Positions 8,360-16,537 of a stretch of DNA of 64,000 nt are shown here, one piece after another. The stretch comes from an uncultured Clostridia bacterium (GTDB taxonomy: Bacteria; Bacillota; Clostridia; Christensenellales; Borkfalkiaceae). The DNA lies in assembly GCA_944368925.1 (NCBI GenBank), contig CALVXG010000001.1, positions 248,001 through 312,000 on the forward strand, read 5' to 3'. Numbering within the stretch: the stretch's first letter is position 1; each line of letters opens with the position of its first letter. The notes below the pieces were generated by a model. It had not been told where the DNA came from, ran no database searches, and saw only the letters and a list, made by a program, of their open reading frames with translations. Made by a program: the position numbers and the translations under genes.

Positions 8360-9209
8360 GAATGAACATCCCTCCTGCTCCGCACGGCAGCGGAATTCCC
8401 TCTTCCGTGGCAATCCCCACTTCGTACGCATCGATCTTCCCGCGCAGTCCTTTCAGACTCAGCGTCAATATGTTGCCCAAAACCATCGGCTGCAATCCCG
8501 TCGTATAACTGTTGATCAGCATGAACAGCGGCTCCTCCGCAAGCACCTGCGTGCACAGCCGCACAAACGAATACAGACTGTCCTCGATCTTCCAAAGCTC
8601 TCCGCCCGGCCCTCTCCCGTACGACGGCGGATCCATGATGATCGCATCGTACCGGTTCCCGCGGCGGATCTCCCGCTGCACAAATTTCTTGCAGTCGTCC
8701 ACTATATACCGGATCCCGCTCGCGATTCCCGAAAGCCGCGCATTCTCGCCCGCTCGCTCCACCATGCCTTTCGCCGCGTCCACGTGCACCACTTCCGCGC
8801 CCGCCTTCGCGCACGCAACCGTCGCGCCGCCCGTGTACGCAAAAAGATTCAAAACCTTTATGGGCCTGCCTGCTCCTTTGATCAGCGATGACATTCTGTC
8901 CCAGTTTACTGCCTGCTCCGGAAACAGCCCCGTATGCTTGAACCCCATCGGCTTGATCTTGAACTTCAGATCTTTGTACCCGACCGTCCATTCCTCCGGC
9001 ATCGCCTTGCGGTATTCCCACGCTCCGCCGCCCTTTTCGCTGCGGCGGTACACCGCATGAATCCCCGGATACGCAAACAGATCCCGCTGCGCTTCCCAGA
9101 TCACCTGCGGATCCGGGCGCAGCAAAACGATGTCCTTCCAGCGCTCCAGCTTGTAGCCGTCGCCCGTCGCTATGATTTTATAATCTTGCCAATCTTCGGC
9201 AATCCGCAT
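8352..9209 (-). CDS. class I SAM-dependent rRNA methyltransferase (RlmK/RlmI-like)
   Basis: This 285-residue protein has a Rossmann methyltransferase core. The SAM-binding loop is in VLNLFAYTGGATVACAKAG, the acidic residue follows in VVHVDAAKG, and the catalytic motif IV is DPPSYGRG. This is the pattern of the RlmI/RlmK cytosine or guanine methyltransferases of 23S rRNA. The N-terminal part lacks a full PUA domain. It sits 30 bp after ileS on the same strand and overlaps the pseudouridine synthase, making a translation/RNA-modification operon. The target base is not determinable. Confidence 0.85.
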   Translation of the reverse strand: MRIAEDWQDYKIIATGDGYKLERWKDIVLLRPDPQVIWEAQRDLFAYPGIHAVYRRSEKGGGAWEYRKAMPEEWTVGYKDLKFKIKPMGFKHTGLFPEQAVNWDRMSSLIKGAGRPIKVLNLFAYTGGATVACAKAGAEVVHVDAAKGMVERAGENARLSGIASGIRYIVDDCKKFVQREIRRGNRYDAIIMDPPSYGRGPGGELWKIEDSLYSFVRLCTQVLAEEPLFMLINSYTTGLQPMVLGNILTLSLKGLRGKIDAYEVGIATEEGIPLPCGAGGMFIHE

Positions 9210-9239
9210 TTCTTACCTCTTCGGGATCCCCCGACCTTT

Positions 9240-12200
9240 CTATTTCTTCACGACCGTGATCGTCGCCTTGTCGTCGCCGATCTCCCATTCTTTCGTGTAG
9301 CCCTGCACCGTGCCGCTCTCCACACGGTCCGCCAGCACCACCGACGCGATCGCATCTTTATGCGACTCCAATACCTTCGCCGTCTCGCCCGACGCCGTAT
9401 AATATACGTCGATACGGTCGGTCACTTCGAAGCCCGCTTCCTTGCGCATGGTCTGGATCTTGGAGATGAGCTCTCTCTCGATCCCTTCTTCGATCAGTTC
9501 GGGCGTCAGCTGCGTGTTCAGCGCCACCGTGATGCCCTTGTCGCTCGCCGATACGTACCCCGCCGCGCTCTCCGTGGAAATCAAAAGATCTTCTTCCGTC
9601 AGCTCCACTTCCGCTCCGCCGATCTGCGTACGGAAAGTTCCGCCGCCCTTGACCGCCGCGACCACCGCCGCGCCGTCGCACGTCTCCAAAAACGCGCGGA
9701 TGCCGTTGAGCAGTTTTCCGTATTTCGGCCCCAGCGTCTTCATCTGCGGTTTGAGCTTATACGTCACCAGCGCCGAAGCGTCTTTCGCAAACTTCATGCT
9801 CTTGATGTTCAGCTCGTCCAAAATCACGCCCTGCAGCTCTTCGTTCAGATCCAGATCCCGCTCCGTCGCCACGATCATCTCCGACAGCGGCTGACGGTTC
9901 TTCAGCGCACCCGCATTGCGCGCAGACCTGCCCAGCACCACGATCTCCAGAACCGAATCCATTCCCTTTTCGAGATCGGGATCGATCGCGCTTTCGTCGC
10001 ACACGGGGAACTTGCACATATGCACCGACTTGGGCACATCTTTATAGAAATTCGGAACCAGATTGCGGTAGATCTGCTCCGCCACAAACGGCGTGAACGG
10101 AGCCGTCAGCTTCGCAAGCGTCACCAGCACCGTGTAAAGCGTCGTGTATGCCGCCGCCTTGTCTTCCGTCATCTCCTTGCCCCAATAACGCTCCCTGCCG
10201 CGACGTACATACCAGTTGGACAGAACGTCCACAAATTCCTGCAGCGCACGTGCGCTGTCCGTAATATTGTATTTGTTCAGCCCCTCGTCCACCGTTTTGA
10301 TCAGCGTGTTCAGCTTGGACAATATCCATTTGTCCATCAGGGACAGTTTGCACTTTTTCAGATCGTATTTGCTCGGGTCGTATTTGTCGATCTCCGCGTA
10401 CAGCACGAAGAACGCGTACGAATTCCACAGCGGCCCCATATAGCGGCGCTGCGCTTCCGATACCGCTTCCGGATAAAAACGCGAAGGGATCCACGGCGCG
10501 CTGGAAGTATAGAAATACCACCGCACCGCATCGCTGCCCTGCTTGTCCAATACGCTCCAGGGATCGACGACGTTCCCTTTATGCTTGGACATCTTCACCC
10601 CGTTTTTATCGTTGACGTGCCCAAGTACGATACAGTTTTTGAAAGGCGCTTTGCCGAACAGGATCGTCGAAATCACGAGCAGCGTATAGAACCACCCGCG
10701 CGTCTGATCCACCGCCTCCGAAATAAAGTCGGCGGGGAAGGTTTCTTCGAACAGGTCTTTGTTTTCAAAGGGATAATGATACTGCGCAAACGGCATCGAC
10801 CCCGAATCGAACCAGCAGTCGATCACTTCGGGCGTACGCTTCATCGTCCCGCCGCATTCGCATTTGAACGTGCAATTATCGATATACGGACGGTGCAGCT
10901 CGATATCGCCCTCGATGCCGCAAAGCTCTTTCAGCTCTGCCTTGCTCCCGATCACGTGCACTTTGCCGCAGTCCGGGCATATCCATACGGGAAGCGGCGT
11001 TCCCCAGTAGCGGTCGCGCGAAAGCCCCCAGTCGATCACGTTTTCCAGGAAGTTTCCCATGCGGCCCGTCTTGATCGTCTCGGGCATCCAGTTCACCGAA
11101 TTGTTCGCCTTGATCAGCTCGTCCTTGACCGCCGTCACCTTGATGAACCAGCTCTCCCGCGCATAATACAGGAGCGGCGTGTCGCAGCGCCAGCAGTGCG
11201 GATAGCTGTGCTCGTACATAAGTTCTTTGAACAAAAGCCCCTTCTTTTTCAGAAGTTCGATGACGCCTTTGTCCGCTTTTTTGACGAACGTACCCGCAAA
11301 ATCCGTTACGGCAGGCTTGAAACAGCCGCGCTCATCCACCATGTTCACCACGGGCAGGCCGTACTTCTTTCCGACACGGTAGTCGTCTTCACCGAACGCG
11401 GGCGCGATATGCACGATGCCCGTGCCGTCCGTCAGCGTCACGTAACCGTCGCAGACAACGTAGTACGCCTTTTCGCGGAAGGTGCCCTTCGCATAGTCGA
11501 ACAGAGGCTCGTATTCCGCATATTCGTATTCCTTGCCCTTCATGACGGACAATACTTTGTAATTTTCAAACAGCGACGGAACGAGCGCCTGCGCCAATAC
11601 GTAATGCGCGCCGTCCTCCGCTTCGATCTCCGCGTAATCTTCGTTCGCGTTCATGCAAAGCGCCACGTTGGAAGGAAGCGTCCAGGGCGTCGTCGTCCAT
11701 GCAAGGAAATAACTGTTTTCCAGCCCCTTTCTGTGGAAACGGACAAATACGGAAGTCTCTTTGACATCCTTATACCCCTGCGCCACTTCGTGCGAGGAAA
11801 GCGCCGTCCCGCAGCGCGGGCAATACGGCACGATCTTGTGCCCTTTGTACAAGAGCCCTTTCTTCCAGATCTCTTTCAGCGCCCACCAAACCGACTCGAT
11901 GTATTTGTCGTCATACGTGACGTACGGGTTCTCCATGTCCGCCCAGTACCCGACGCGCTCCGACATCTTTTCCCATTCGCCCTTGTATTTCCAGACGCTC
12001 TCTTTGCACTTTTTGATAAACGGCTCGATCCCGTACTTCTCAATGTCCTGCTTGCCGTCCATCCCCAGAAGTTTCTCCACTTCCAGCTCCACGGGCAGCC
12101 CGTGCGTGTCCCAGCCCGCCTTGCGAAGTACGTGCTTGCCCTTCATCGTCTGATAACGCGGTATGATATCTTTCATCACGCGCGTGAGTATGTGCCCGAT

Positions 12201-12380
12201 GTGCGGCTTGCCGTTCGCCGTCGGAGGCCCGTCGTAAAAGGAAAATTCCTCCCCGCCTTCGTTCTCCTTCACGCTGTCTTCAAACACATGCTCTTTTTCC
12301 CAGAACGCGATCACGTCCTTTTCACGGTCGACAAAATTCATCGCCGTGTCTACTTTGGAATACAGCTTTTTATCTTCCAT
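9240..12380 (-). CDS. ileS: isoleucine--tRNA ligase, eukaryote-like (IleS2) type
   Basis: This 1046-residue class I synthetase charges tRNA-Ile. It has PHIGHILTR (HIGH motif), the CP1 editing domain with GWDTHGLPVE upstream, SYPHCWRCDTPLLYYARESW, and the KMSKHKGN loop. The length, the CWRCDTPLLYYARESWF signature and the missing C-terminal zinc finger put it in the second, eukaryote-like bacterial type; in described cases that type resists mupirocin, but this is family knowledge and not shown here. The ATG at 12380 has GGAGAG upstream. Expression is controlled by the T-box leader at 12414-12652. Confidence 0.97.
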   Translation of the reverse strand: MEDKKLYSKVDTAMNFVDREKDVIAFWEKEHVFEDSVKENEGGEEFSFYDGPPTANGKPHIGHILTRVMKDIIPRYQTMKGKHVLRKAGWDTHGLPVELEVEKLLGMDGKQDIEKYGIEPFIKKCKESVWKYKGEWEKMSERVGYWADMENPYVTYDDKYIESVWWALKEIWKKGLLYKGHKIVPYCPRCGTALSSHEVAQGYKDVKETSVFVRFHRKGLENSYFLAWTTTPWTLPSNVALCMNANEDYAEIEAEDGAHYVLAQALVPSLFENYKVLSVMKGKEYEYAEYEPLFDYAKGTFREKAYYVVCDGYVTLTDGTGIVHIAPAFGEDDYRVGKKYGLPVVNMVDERGCFKPAVTDFAGTFVKKADKGVIELLKKKGLLFKELMYEHSYPHCWRCDTPLLYYARESWFIKVTAVKDELIKANNSVNWMPETIKTGRMGNFLENVIDWGLSRDRYWGTPLPVWICPDCGKVHVIGSKAELKELCGIEGDIELHRPYIDNCTFKCECGGTMKRTPEVIDCWFDSGSMPFAQYHYPFENKDLFEETFPADFISEAVDQTRGWFYTLLVISTILFGKAPFKNCIVLGHVNDKNGVKMSKHKGNVVDPWSVLDKQGSDAVRWYFYTSSAPWIPSRFYPEAVSEAQRRYMGPLWNSYAFFVLYAEIDKYDPSKYDLKKCKLSLMDKWILSKLNTLIKTVDEGLNKYNITDSARALQEFVDVLSNWYVRRGRERYWGKEMTEDKAAAYTTLYTVLVTLAKLTAPFTPFVAEQIYRNLVPNFYKDVPKSVHMCKFPVCDESAIDPDLEKGMDSVLEIVVLGRSARNAGALKNRQPLSEMIVATERDLDLNEELQGVILDELNIKSMKFAKDASALVTYKLKPQMKTLGPKYGKLLNGIRAFLETCDGAAVVAAVKGGGTFRTQIGGAEVELTEEDLLISTESAAGYVSASDKGITVALNTQLTPELIEEGIERELISKIQTMRKEAGFEVTDRIDVYYTASGETAKVLESHKDAIASVVLADRVESGTVQGYTKEWEIGDDKATITVVKK

Positions 12381-12413
12381 TGCTTTCTCTCCTTGCAACT
12401 GTTTCACAATTTA

Positions 12414-12652
12414 AAAAAGCCTCCCCTGTTTTCGGAAAACAAAGAAGGACCACCAAAACATACTTTCATACGCCTTTTTTGATAACGCGGAAACAATAAC
12501 CGCGCGCAAAACTACTTGGGTTCTCCCGTTCGCCCCGCGTGCTGAAAGGGGATACCTCCCGCAAACACACTTATCCCCTTTCCACCAAACGGGGACTCTC
12601 TGTAAGCCGTTTCGCAAAAGGCTTGTCCTTTGTAAACGCAATTTTCTCGTTA
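12414..12652 (-). ncRNA. T-box riboswitch leader of ileS, Ile (AUC) specifier
   Basis: The minus-strand leader carries the hallmark CAGAGAG followed by a GGTGG-containing apical loop. The 3' arm of stem I then gives GGT-ATC-CCCTTTCAGC, where ATC at 12551-12553 is the Ile specifier. A T-box bulge GGTGGTCC lies at 12448-12455, whose UGGU can pair with the ACCA end of uncharged tRNA. A terminator hairpin at 12421-12449, including G-U pairs, is followed by CTTTTTT. Uncharged tRNA-Ile should favour readthrough into ileS. Confidence 0.9.
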
Positions 12653-12657
12653 CTACT

Positions 12658-12686
12658 ATTCTACCAGTCATTCCGAAATTTGTAAA
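12658..12686 (-). promoter_or_regulatory. promoter of the ileS T-box transcript
   Basis: TTTACA (12681-12686) and TAGAAT (12658-12663) are 17 bp apart on the minus strand. This places the transcription start just before the T-box. Confidence 0.75.
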
Positions 12687-12730
12687 GCATTTTCGGCCTG
12701 TTAATTAAAAAAGTACGCCCCTCCGTTTTT

Positions 12731-12770
12731 TGCAATAAATATTGCAACCCGTCAAAAAATATGCTATAAT
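12731..12770 (+). promoter_or_regulatory. promoter and candidate operator of the double-HTH regulator
   Basis: TTGCAA (12742-12747) and TATAAT (12765-12770) are separated by 17 bp. The inverted repeat TGCAATA-AA-TATTGCA at 12731-12746 overlaps the -35 box, so the downstream XRE-type protein may regulate itself there. The operator role is inference. Confidence 0.65.
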
Positions 12771-12805
12771 TATGCAGAAAGGATTCTTCCTTTTTCGGAG
12801 AAACC

Positions 12806-14458
12806 ATGAACGGCATCGGCGAAATCATACGAACCCTGCGCAACGCGCGGAAACTTACACAACTGCAGCTGGCCATGCGGCTGAACGTCACCCCGCAGGC
12901 CGTCGGCAAATGGGAACGGGGCGAAAGCGAACCCGACCTTTCCCTGCTTTGCCCGATCGCCAAAGCGCTGGGCGTGACGCTCGAAACACTTTTCGGCACC
13001 GAACAAAAAGACGGGACATGCCCCGACCGCCTGCCCCTCGAACAACTGCCCGAAATCCTGAAAAGCCGCCGCACCGCCGCAAACCTCACGCAGTCGGCCC
13101 TCGCCGAAAAAATCGGCGTTTCCAAACAGACCGTATCCAAATGGGAAACGGGCGTATGCGCGCCCGACCTGGATTATTGCAGGCAACTCTGCGATCTTTA
13201 CGCGATCCCGCCTTCTCAGCTCCTCACCCGGGCCGCAGATCCCGCGCCTTCTTGCGAAAGCGCGCCTTCGGTTCCGCCCGAACCGAGCACACCCCTCCCC
13301 GCAAAAAAGAAAAATTTCTTCGCGCGCTTTCCCGTCCGCATCGCCGCCGTTTTCGCGACGCTCGTTGTGGCCGTTTCCGCCGTCATCACGCCGCTCGCGC
13401 TCGGCGCAAGCCGCCCCCACTTCCCGTCTTTAGACGTTTCGCAGGGAGACGGCACGGCGGACGAAGAACCGGGCGGCGACGATCCCGGAACGCAAAACCC
13501 GTCCGACCCGCCCGAAGACGAAGAATCGCCGGGCGGCGGCATGGACGAAGAATTGCCGGGCGGCGGCATGAGTGAAGACAATCAACCTTCCGAAGAGATA
13601 CCCCCTGTCGCCGAGTCTCCCGTCGTGTATCATACGCTGACCATATACGATAATCTCCGCCCGTATCTCCCCGACGAAGATACGATGTTTTTCAAAGACG
13701 AATACATAGAAGACGGGCAGCAGCTGACCTTTGTCTGGGATGAGCCCGTCGAACCGTCGGAGGAAATCCGTTTTATTTCGAGTTCAAGATATGACGAGTA
13801 TCTCGTGACGGGCATGACCTACAAAGACGGAACGCCCGTTTCCTTTCCCATAACGGTCACGGAAGATATGGAATTATATGTTCTGACCGAGCCGCGCTGG
13901 TTCGACTGGATACACGCTAAAACGTACGCCGAAAAGGAGCTTTTGCGCTCGCTTACACAGCTGTTCGGAGGGCTCTACGAAACCGTCCTGCGGTTTATAG
14001 ATTTTTACAAAGATTTTCAAAAAACCTGCACGGAATATCCCGACATGCCGCGGGAAGACGTATTCTATATGATCAACAGGATCGTCGGGCATGACTGTTT
14101 TCCCTCCGATGCCGACGTACTCATCGGCGGCGTCCCCTCTTCTTTGCCGACGGCCGCCGACCCGAACGATCTGTACTCCTGGACGTACGAAGCGGAACAA
14201 ATCGACCCCGTCAGGGCGGAGCAGATCCGCGATCTGCTGCGAAAAAGTTTTCTTTTGCCTTCGCTGATGCTGTCCTATGCCTTTCTGAACGAAACGCAGC
14301 ATCTGGAAGATGCCGTCGTGACGGCGATGGCGGCATTCGAACCGTTTTTATCCCTTGCGCACGAACGCGTGACCAAAGACTACCGACTGTTCATGCAGGA
14401 ACATGCGGAAGCCGCGCCCTATGTGTTTCCCGAGATCGAATTTGCCCAACAGGCATAA
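12806..14458 (+). CDS. membrane-anchored regulator with two tandem XRE-type HTH domains
   Basis: This 550-residue protein has two HTH_3/XRE domains (about residues 5-62 and 78-138), each with a QxAV/TVxKWE recognition motif. A Ser/Pro linker, one transmembrane helix (about 172-197, VRIAAVFATLVVAVSAVITP), an acidic Gly/Pro-rich stalk with PGGGM repeats (about 205-270) and an extracellular beta-plus-helical region of about 280 residues follow. The two N-terminal DNA-binding domains predict a cytosolic N terminus and an outside C-terminal sensor. I recognise no family for the ectodomain. GGAGA precedes the ATG. It could transmit an envelope signal directly to DNA; no partner gene shows which. 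Confidence 0.8.
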   Translation: MNGIGEIIRTLRNARKLTQLQLAMRLNVTPQAVGKWERGESEPDLSLLCPIAKALGVTLETLFGTEQKDGTCPDRLPLEQLPEILKSRRTAANLTQSALAEKIGVSKQTVSKWETGVCAPDLDYCRQLCDLYAIPPSQLLTRAADPAPSCESAPSVPPEPSTPLPAKKKNFFARFPVRIAAVFATLVVAVSAVITPLALGASRPHFPSLDVSQGDGTADEEPGGDDPGTQNPSDPPEDEESPGGGMDEELPGGGMSEDNQPSEEIPPVAESPVVYHTLTIYDNLRPYLPDEDTMFFKDEYIEDGQQLTFVWDEPVEPSEEIRFISSSRYDEYLVTGMTYKDGTPVSFPITVTEDMELYVLTEPRWFDWIHAKTYAEKELLRSLTQLFGGLYETVLRFIDFYKDFQKTCTEYPDMPREDVFYMINRIVGHDCFPSDADVLIGGVPSSLPTAADPNDLYSWTYEAEQIDPVRAEQIRDLLRKSFLLPSLMLSYAFLNETQHLEDAVVTAMAAFEPFLSLAHERVTKDYRLFMQEHAEAAPYVFPEIEFAQQA

Positions 14459-14460
14459 AA

Positions 14461-14502
14461 ACAACCGTATTGCGACAAAAAACAACCGAATTGCTACCAA
14501 AA
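14461..14502. repeat. two tandem 21-bp direct repeats
   Basis: The unit beginning ACAACCGTATTGCGAC (14461-14481) is repeated as ACAACCGAATTGCTAC (14482-14502), directly after the stop of the double-HTH gene and before its terminator. Two helical turns separate the copies, which is compatible with a tandem protein-binding site. Confidence 0.6.
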
Positions 14503-14546
14503 GGAGGGCGCAATCGCCAAACGGTGAACGCCGTCCTTCTTTTTTT
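14501..14546 (+). terminator. terminator of the double-HTH regulator gene
   Basis: AAGGAGGGCG pairs with CGCCGTCCTT, with one mismatch in ten, and is followed by CTTTTTTT. Confidence 0.8.
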
Positions 14547-14610
14547 GCGCTATGATGGTACCATCGATAAACCCGAAGACGGGTCAGCGCTGTCCCCTGC
14601 AAGGACTCTC

Positions 14611-14832
14611 ATGAACAAACCTGAAATTCTGTTGTTTCTCTTTTATCGGCTGCTCAACGGAAAACCGCTGAACAAGTCCGCCTTTTGCTGCGACATGAAA
14701 CTCTCGGAAAGAACGTTCTACCGCTATCTGAGCGATATCCGCAATTTCTGCACCGAATTTGCCACGGGCATGGAAATTTCCGCCGACACCGACGGCAATT
14801 ACACCCTAAAACGGTTCTGTTGTAAAATCTGA
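14611..14832 (+). CDS. small HTH protein resembling the DNA-binding end of WYL-type regulators
   Basis: This 73-residue protein, MNKPEILLFLFYRLLNGKPL..., contains a helix-turn-helix pattern (LNKSAFCCDMKLSERTFYRYLSDIRN) like the winged HTH that precedes WYL sensor domains, but it has no WYL domain. The ATG at 14611 follows AAGGAC at a normal distance; the frame runs open from 14470, but that longer form would begin within the terminator of the gene before. It may work with the double-HTH regulator, or be a remnant of a longer regulator. Function unknown. Confidence 0.55.
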   Translation: MNKPEILLFLFYRLLNGKPLNKSAFCCDMKLSERTFYRYLSDIRNFCTEFATGMEISADTDGNYTLKRFCCKI

Positions 14833-14841
14833 CAAAGCGAT

Positions 14842-14878
14842 GCGGCGGCCCGCCTGCTCCCCGCAGGCGGGCCGCCGC
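14842..14878. terminator. GC-rich hairpin between convergent genes
   Basis: A perfect 16-bp stem, GCGGCGGCCCGCCTGC with its complement around a 5-nt loop, lies between convergent genes. Neither strand has a T-run after it, so it may act as a weak or factor-dependent terminator or protect 3' ends. Confidence 0.5.
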
Positions 14879-14908
14879 GCAATCGTGAAATGCTCCGCCG
14901 TTTCAAAA

Positions 14909-15631
14909 TCAATCATAATCTTCCAGAATTTTACCGATGCGCACAAGATCGGCAGGCGTCACGAAATTGACGATACGTTCCCCGACTTTTCCGTTTTCCG
15001 AAACGGCAACCGCAAGCAGTTTTCTGTTTTCCTCGAACGCCGCAAGGATATCCTGCAGCGTATTTTTCTTGCCCAAATATTTGTAATAGACAAAGAGGTC
15101 TGTTTCCGCAAGCACCTCTTCCACGGGCGTGCGCGAAAGCCATGCGTCCGTGTTTTCTCCGCGCTGGATCGCCTCCCCCAGTTCGCGGATGATGCGCCTG
15201 TTGTTCACGATCCCGATCATGCGCTTTCCGCGGTAAACGGGCAGGTTGGAATAGCCCGTCTTTGCGATCAGCAGCACCGTCTGCCGCAGCGAGAGCTCCG
15301 CTTCGATGCTGACGATCCGCTTTTCCTGCAGCGTCTCCCCGATCGTCGGCGGCGTGCAGATCAGCCGCTCGATCAGCTGCATCTCCTGCACGACTTCGTC
15401 ACAAGGCACCGCGATGATCGCCCCGTCCGTGCTCTGGTGTACGATCGCGTTGCGCAGGCGCGCATAATCCGTCAGTTCGTTTTCATACTTTCGGATCACC
15501 GAATTCTTTTCCGCACACCGCCTTACTATGTCCGTAAACGGCTGCGACGGCTTGAACCCGTACAGCTCCCGAAGCTGCGCGTCGATCTTGTTGTAACTGT
15601 TGATAAATTCCGTTGCGTTGCGTTTATCCAT
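14909..15631 (-). CDS. CBS-domain protein with N-terminal helical domain
   Basis: This is a 240-residue cytosolic protein. The N-terminal helical part (1-75) contains RLRNAIVHQ, similar to the RxxxxH-type motif of HEPN domains. Two CBS modules follow (about 95-155 and 165-240), which in other proteins bind adenine nucleotides. The ATG at 15631 follows GAGGGT. It may sense energy state or a cyclic nucleotide, but no ligand can be read from the sequence. It is 72 bp downstream of the nothing-coding 3' flank of the nitrilase-fold gene and may not share its transcript. Confidence 0.75.
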   Translation of the reverse strand: MDKRNATEFINSYNKIDAQLRELYGFKPSQPFTDIVRRCAEKNSVIRKYENELTDYARLRNAIVHQSTDGAIIAVPCDEVVQEMQLIERLICTPPTIGETLQEKRIVSIEAELSLRQTVLLIAKTGYSNLPVYRGKRMIGIVNNRRIIRELGEAIQRGENTDAWLSRTPVEEVLAETDLFVYYKYLGKKNTLQDILAAFEENRKLLAVAVSENGKVGERIVNFVTPADLVRIGKILEDYD

Positions 15632-15706
15632 ACCATACCCTCGCCCAACCATTGTAACATTCTTTCGGATATTTTGCAAGACTCATCCGGAAATTTCGCA
15701 AAATCT

Positions 15707-16378
15707 TCAGAAATCTTCTCTGCGCCTTCGCGCAAGACCGCGCGTGCGCACCGTCACCAATCGGTATTCCCGCGAAGGCGTGACCGTAAAATCACACGCG
15801 CGCTTTGTGCACCGCATGAGGATCTCCCCCTCCGGCGACGAGACCTGCGCGATCCCTTCGCCGCTCATGCAGATATGTACTCCCGAACAGAACGCGCTCG
15901 CGCGCAGCATCAGCTGCGGCGCGAAATCTTCCGCTTCCCCGAACACGTTGAAAATAACGTCCGCATCGCACAGCGCCAGCGTCTCCGACACCGAAGGATA
16001 AAACAGATCTTCCCCCACGCAAAGACCGATCTTCCCCGCTCCCGTTTCGTATACTTTCAGATGCGCGCCGCTCTTGAAATCTGTCTCCGCCGCGTGCAGC
16101 ATATCCGCAACTCCCAAAATCTTCCCACGCTCCGCAATCGCCACACTCTTGTGCCTTACCCCACAGGAATCGGTGTAACACCCGCTCACGATCACACACC
16201 CCAGTTCCCTGCTCAATATCGCCATGTCTTCCAATTTCGCCGTCTCACCTGCAAGCTCCTGACGATAATCAATCTCTCCCAGCCCGTGGAACCCGAGCGC
16301 GAGAACGTCACACCCCGACCGCGCGGCACTTTCCGCACTCTCACCCAGTTCCCCTTCCGTCACAAAATGGATTTTCAT
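15707..16378 (-). CDS. nitrilase-fold protein lacking the catalytic Glu-Lys-Cys triad
   Basis: This 223-residue protein follows the carbon-nitrogen hydrolase fold: GCDVLALGF, RGKILGVADMLH, GKIGLCVGEDLFYPS. Aligned to the family motifs FPE, YxKxHL and GxxICxDxxFPE, the catalytic Glu falls on Gly or His, the Lys on Asp or Met and the Cys on Gly. It is therefore probably not an amidase but a binding or structural homologue. GGGGAGG at 16384-16390 fixes the start at the ATG at 16378. The gene is single and divergent from ktrB. Confidence 0.75.
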   Translation of the reverse strand: MKIHFVTEGELGESAESAARSGCDVLALGFHGLGEIDYRQELAGETAKLEDMAILSRELGCVIVSGCYTDSCGVRHKSVAIAERGKILGVADMLHAAETDFKSGAHLKVYETGAGKIGLCVGEDLFYPSVSETLALCDADVIFNVFGEAEDFAPQLMLRASAFCSGVHICMSGEGIAQVSSPEGEILMRCTKRACDFTVTPSREYRLVTVRTRGLARRRREDF

Positions 16379-16470
16379 GCCCACCTCCCCTGCTCATTTT
16401 ATACATTTCCTATAAAAAATGTGACGTCAGAAATTTTTTGTAAACTTTCTTCCCAAATCGCCCGAATCGC

Positions 16471-16498
16471 TTGCAAATTCCGCTCAATATGTTATAAT
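16471..16498 (+). promoter_or_regulatory. promoter of ktrB-ktrA
   Basis: TTGCAA (16471-16476) and TATAAT (16493-16498) are 16 bp apart, about 40 bp before the ktrB start. The leader is too short for a c-di-AMP riboswitch. Confidence 0.7.
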
Positions 16499-16537
16499 TA
16501 TGTTGGAACGTTTTTGTTTCCGTTTTCGGGAGTTTTT

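Noticed and set aside
8934..12482. 1182-codon open frame on the plus strand opposite ileS
   Set aside because: It is the antisense shadow of ileS and the methyltransferase gene; it has no ribosome binding site and an Arg/His-rich composition typical of reverse-read codons.
14840..16537. N-terminal extension of the potassium channel frame by about 560 codons
   Set aside because: The upstream part is antisense to the CBS and nitrilase-fold genes; the KtrB homology starts at the ATG at 16538 with a ribosome binding site and promoter before it.
16385..16537. c-di-AMP (ydaO) riboswitch before ktrB
   Set aside because: The promoter lies only about 40 bp before the start codon, which leaves no room for the aptamer.
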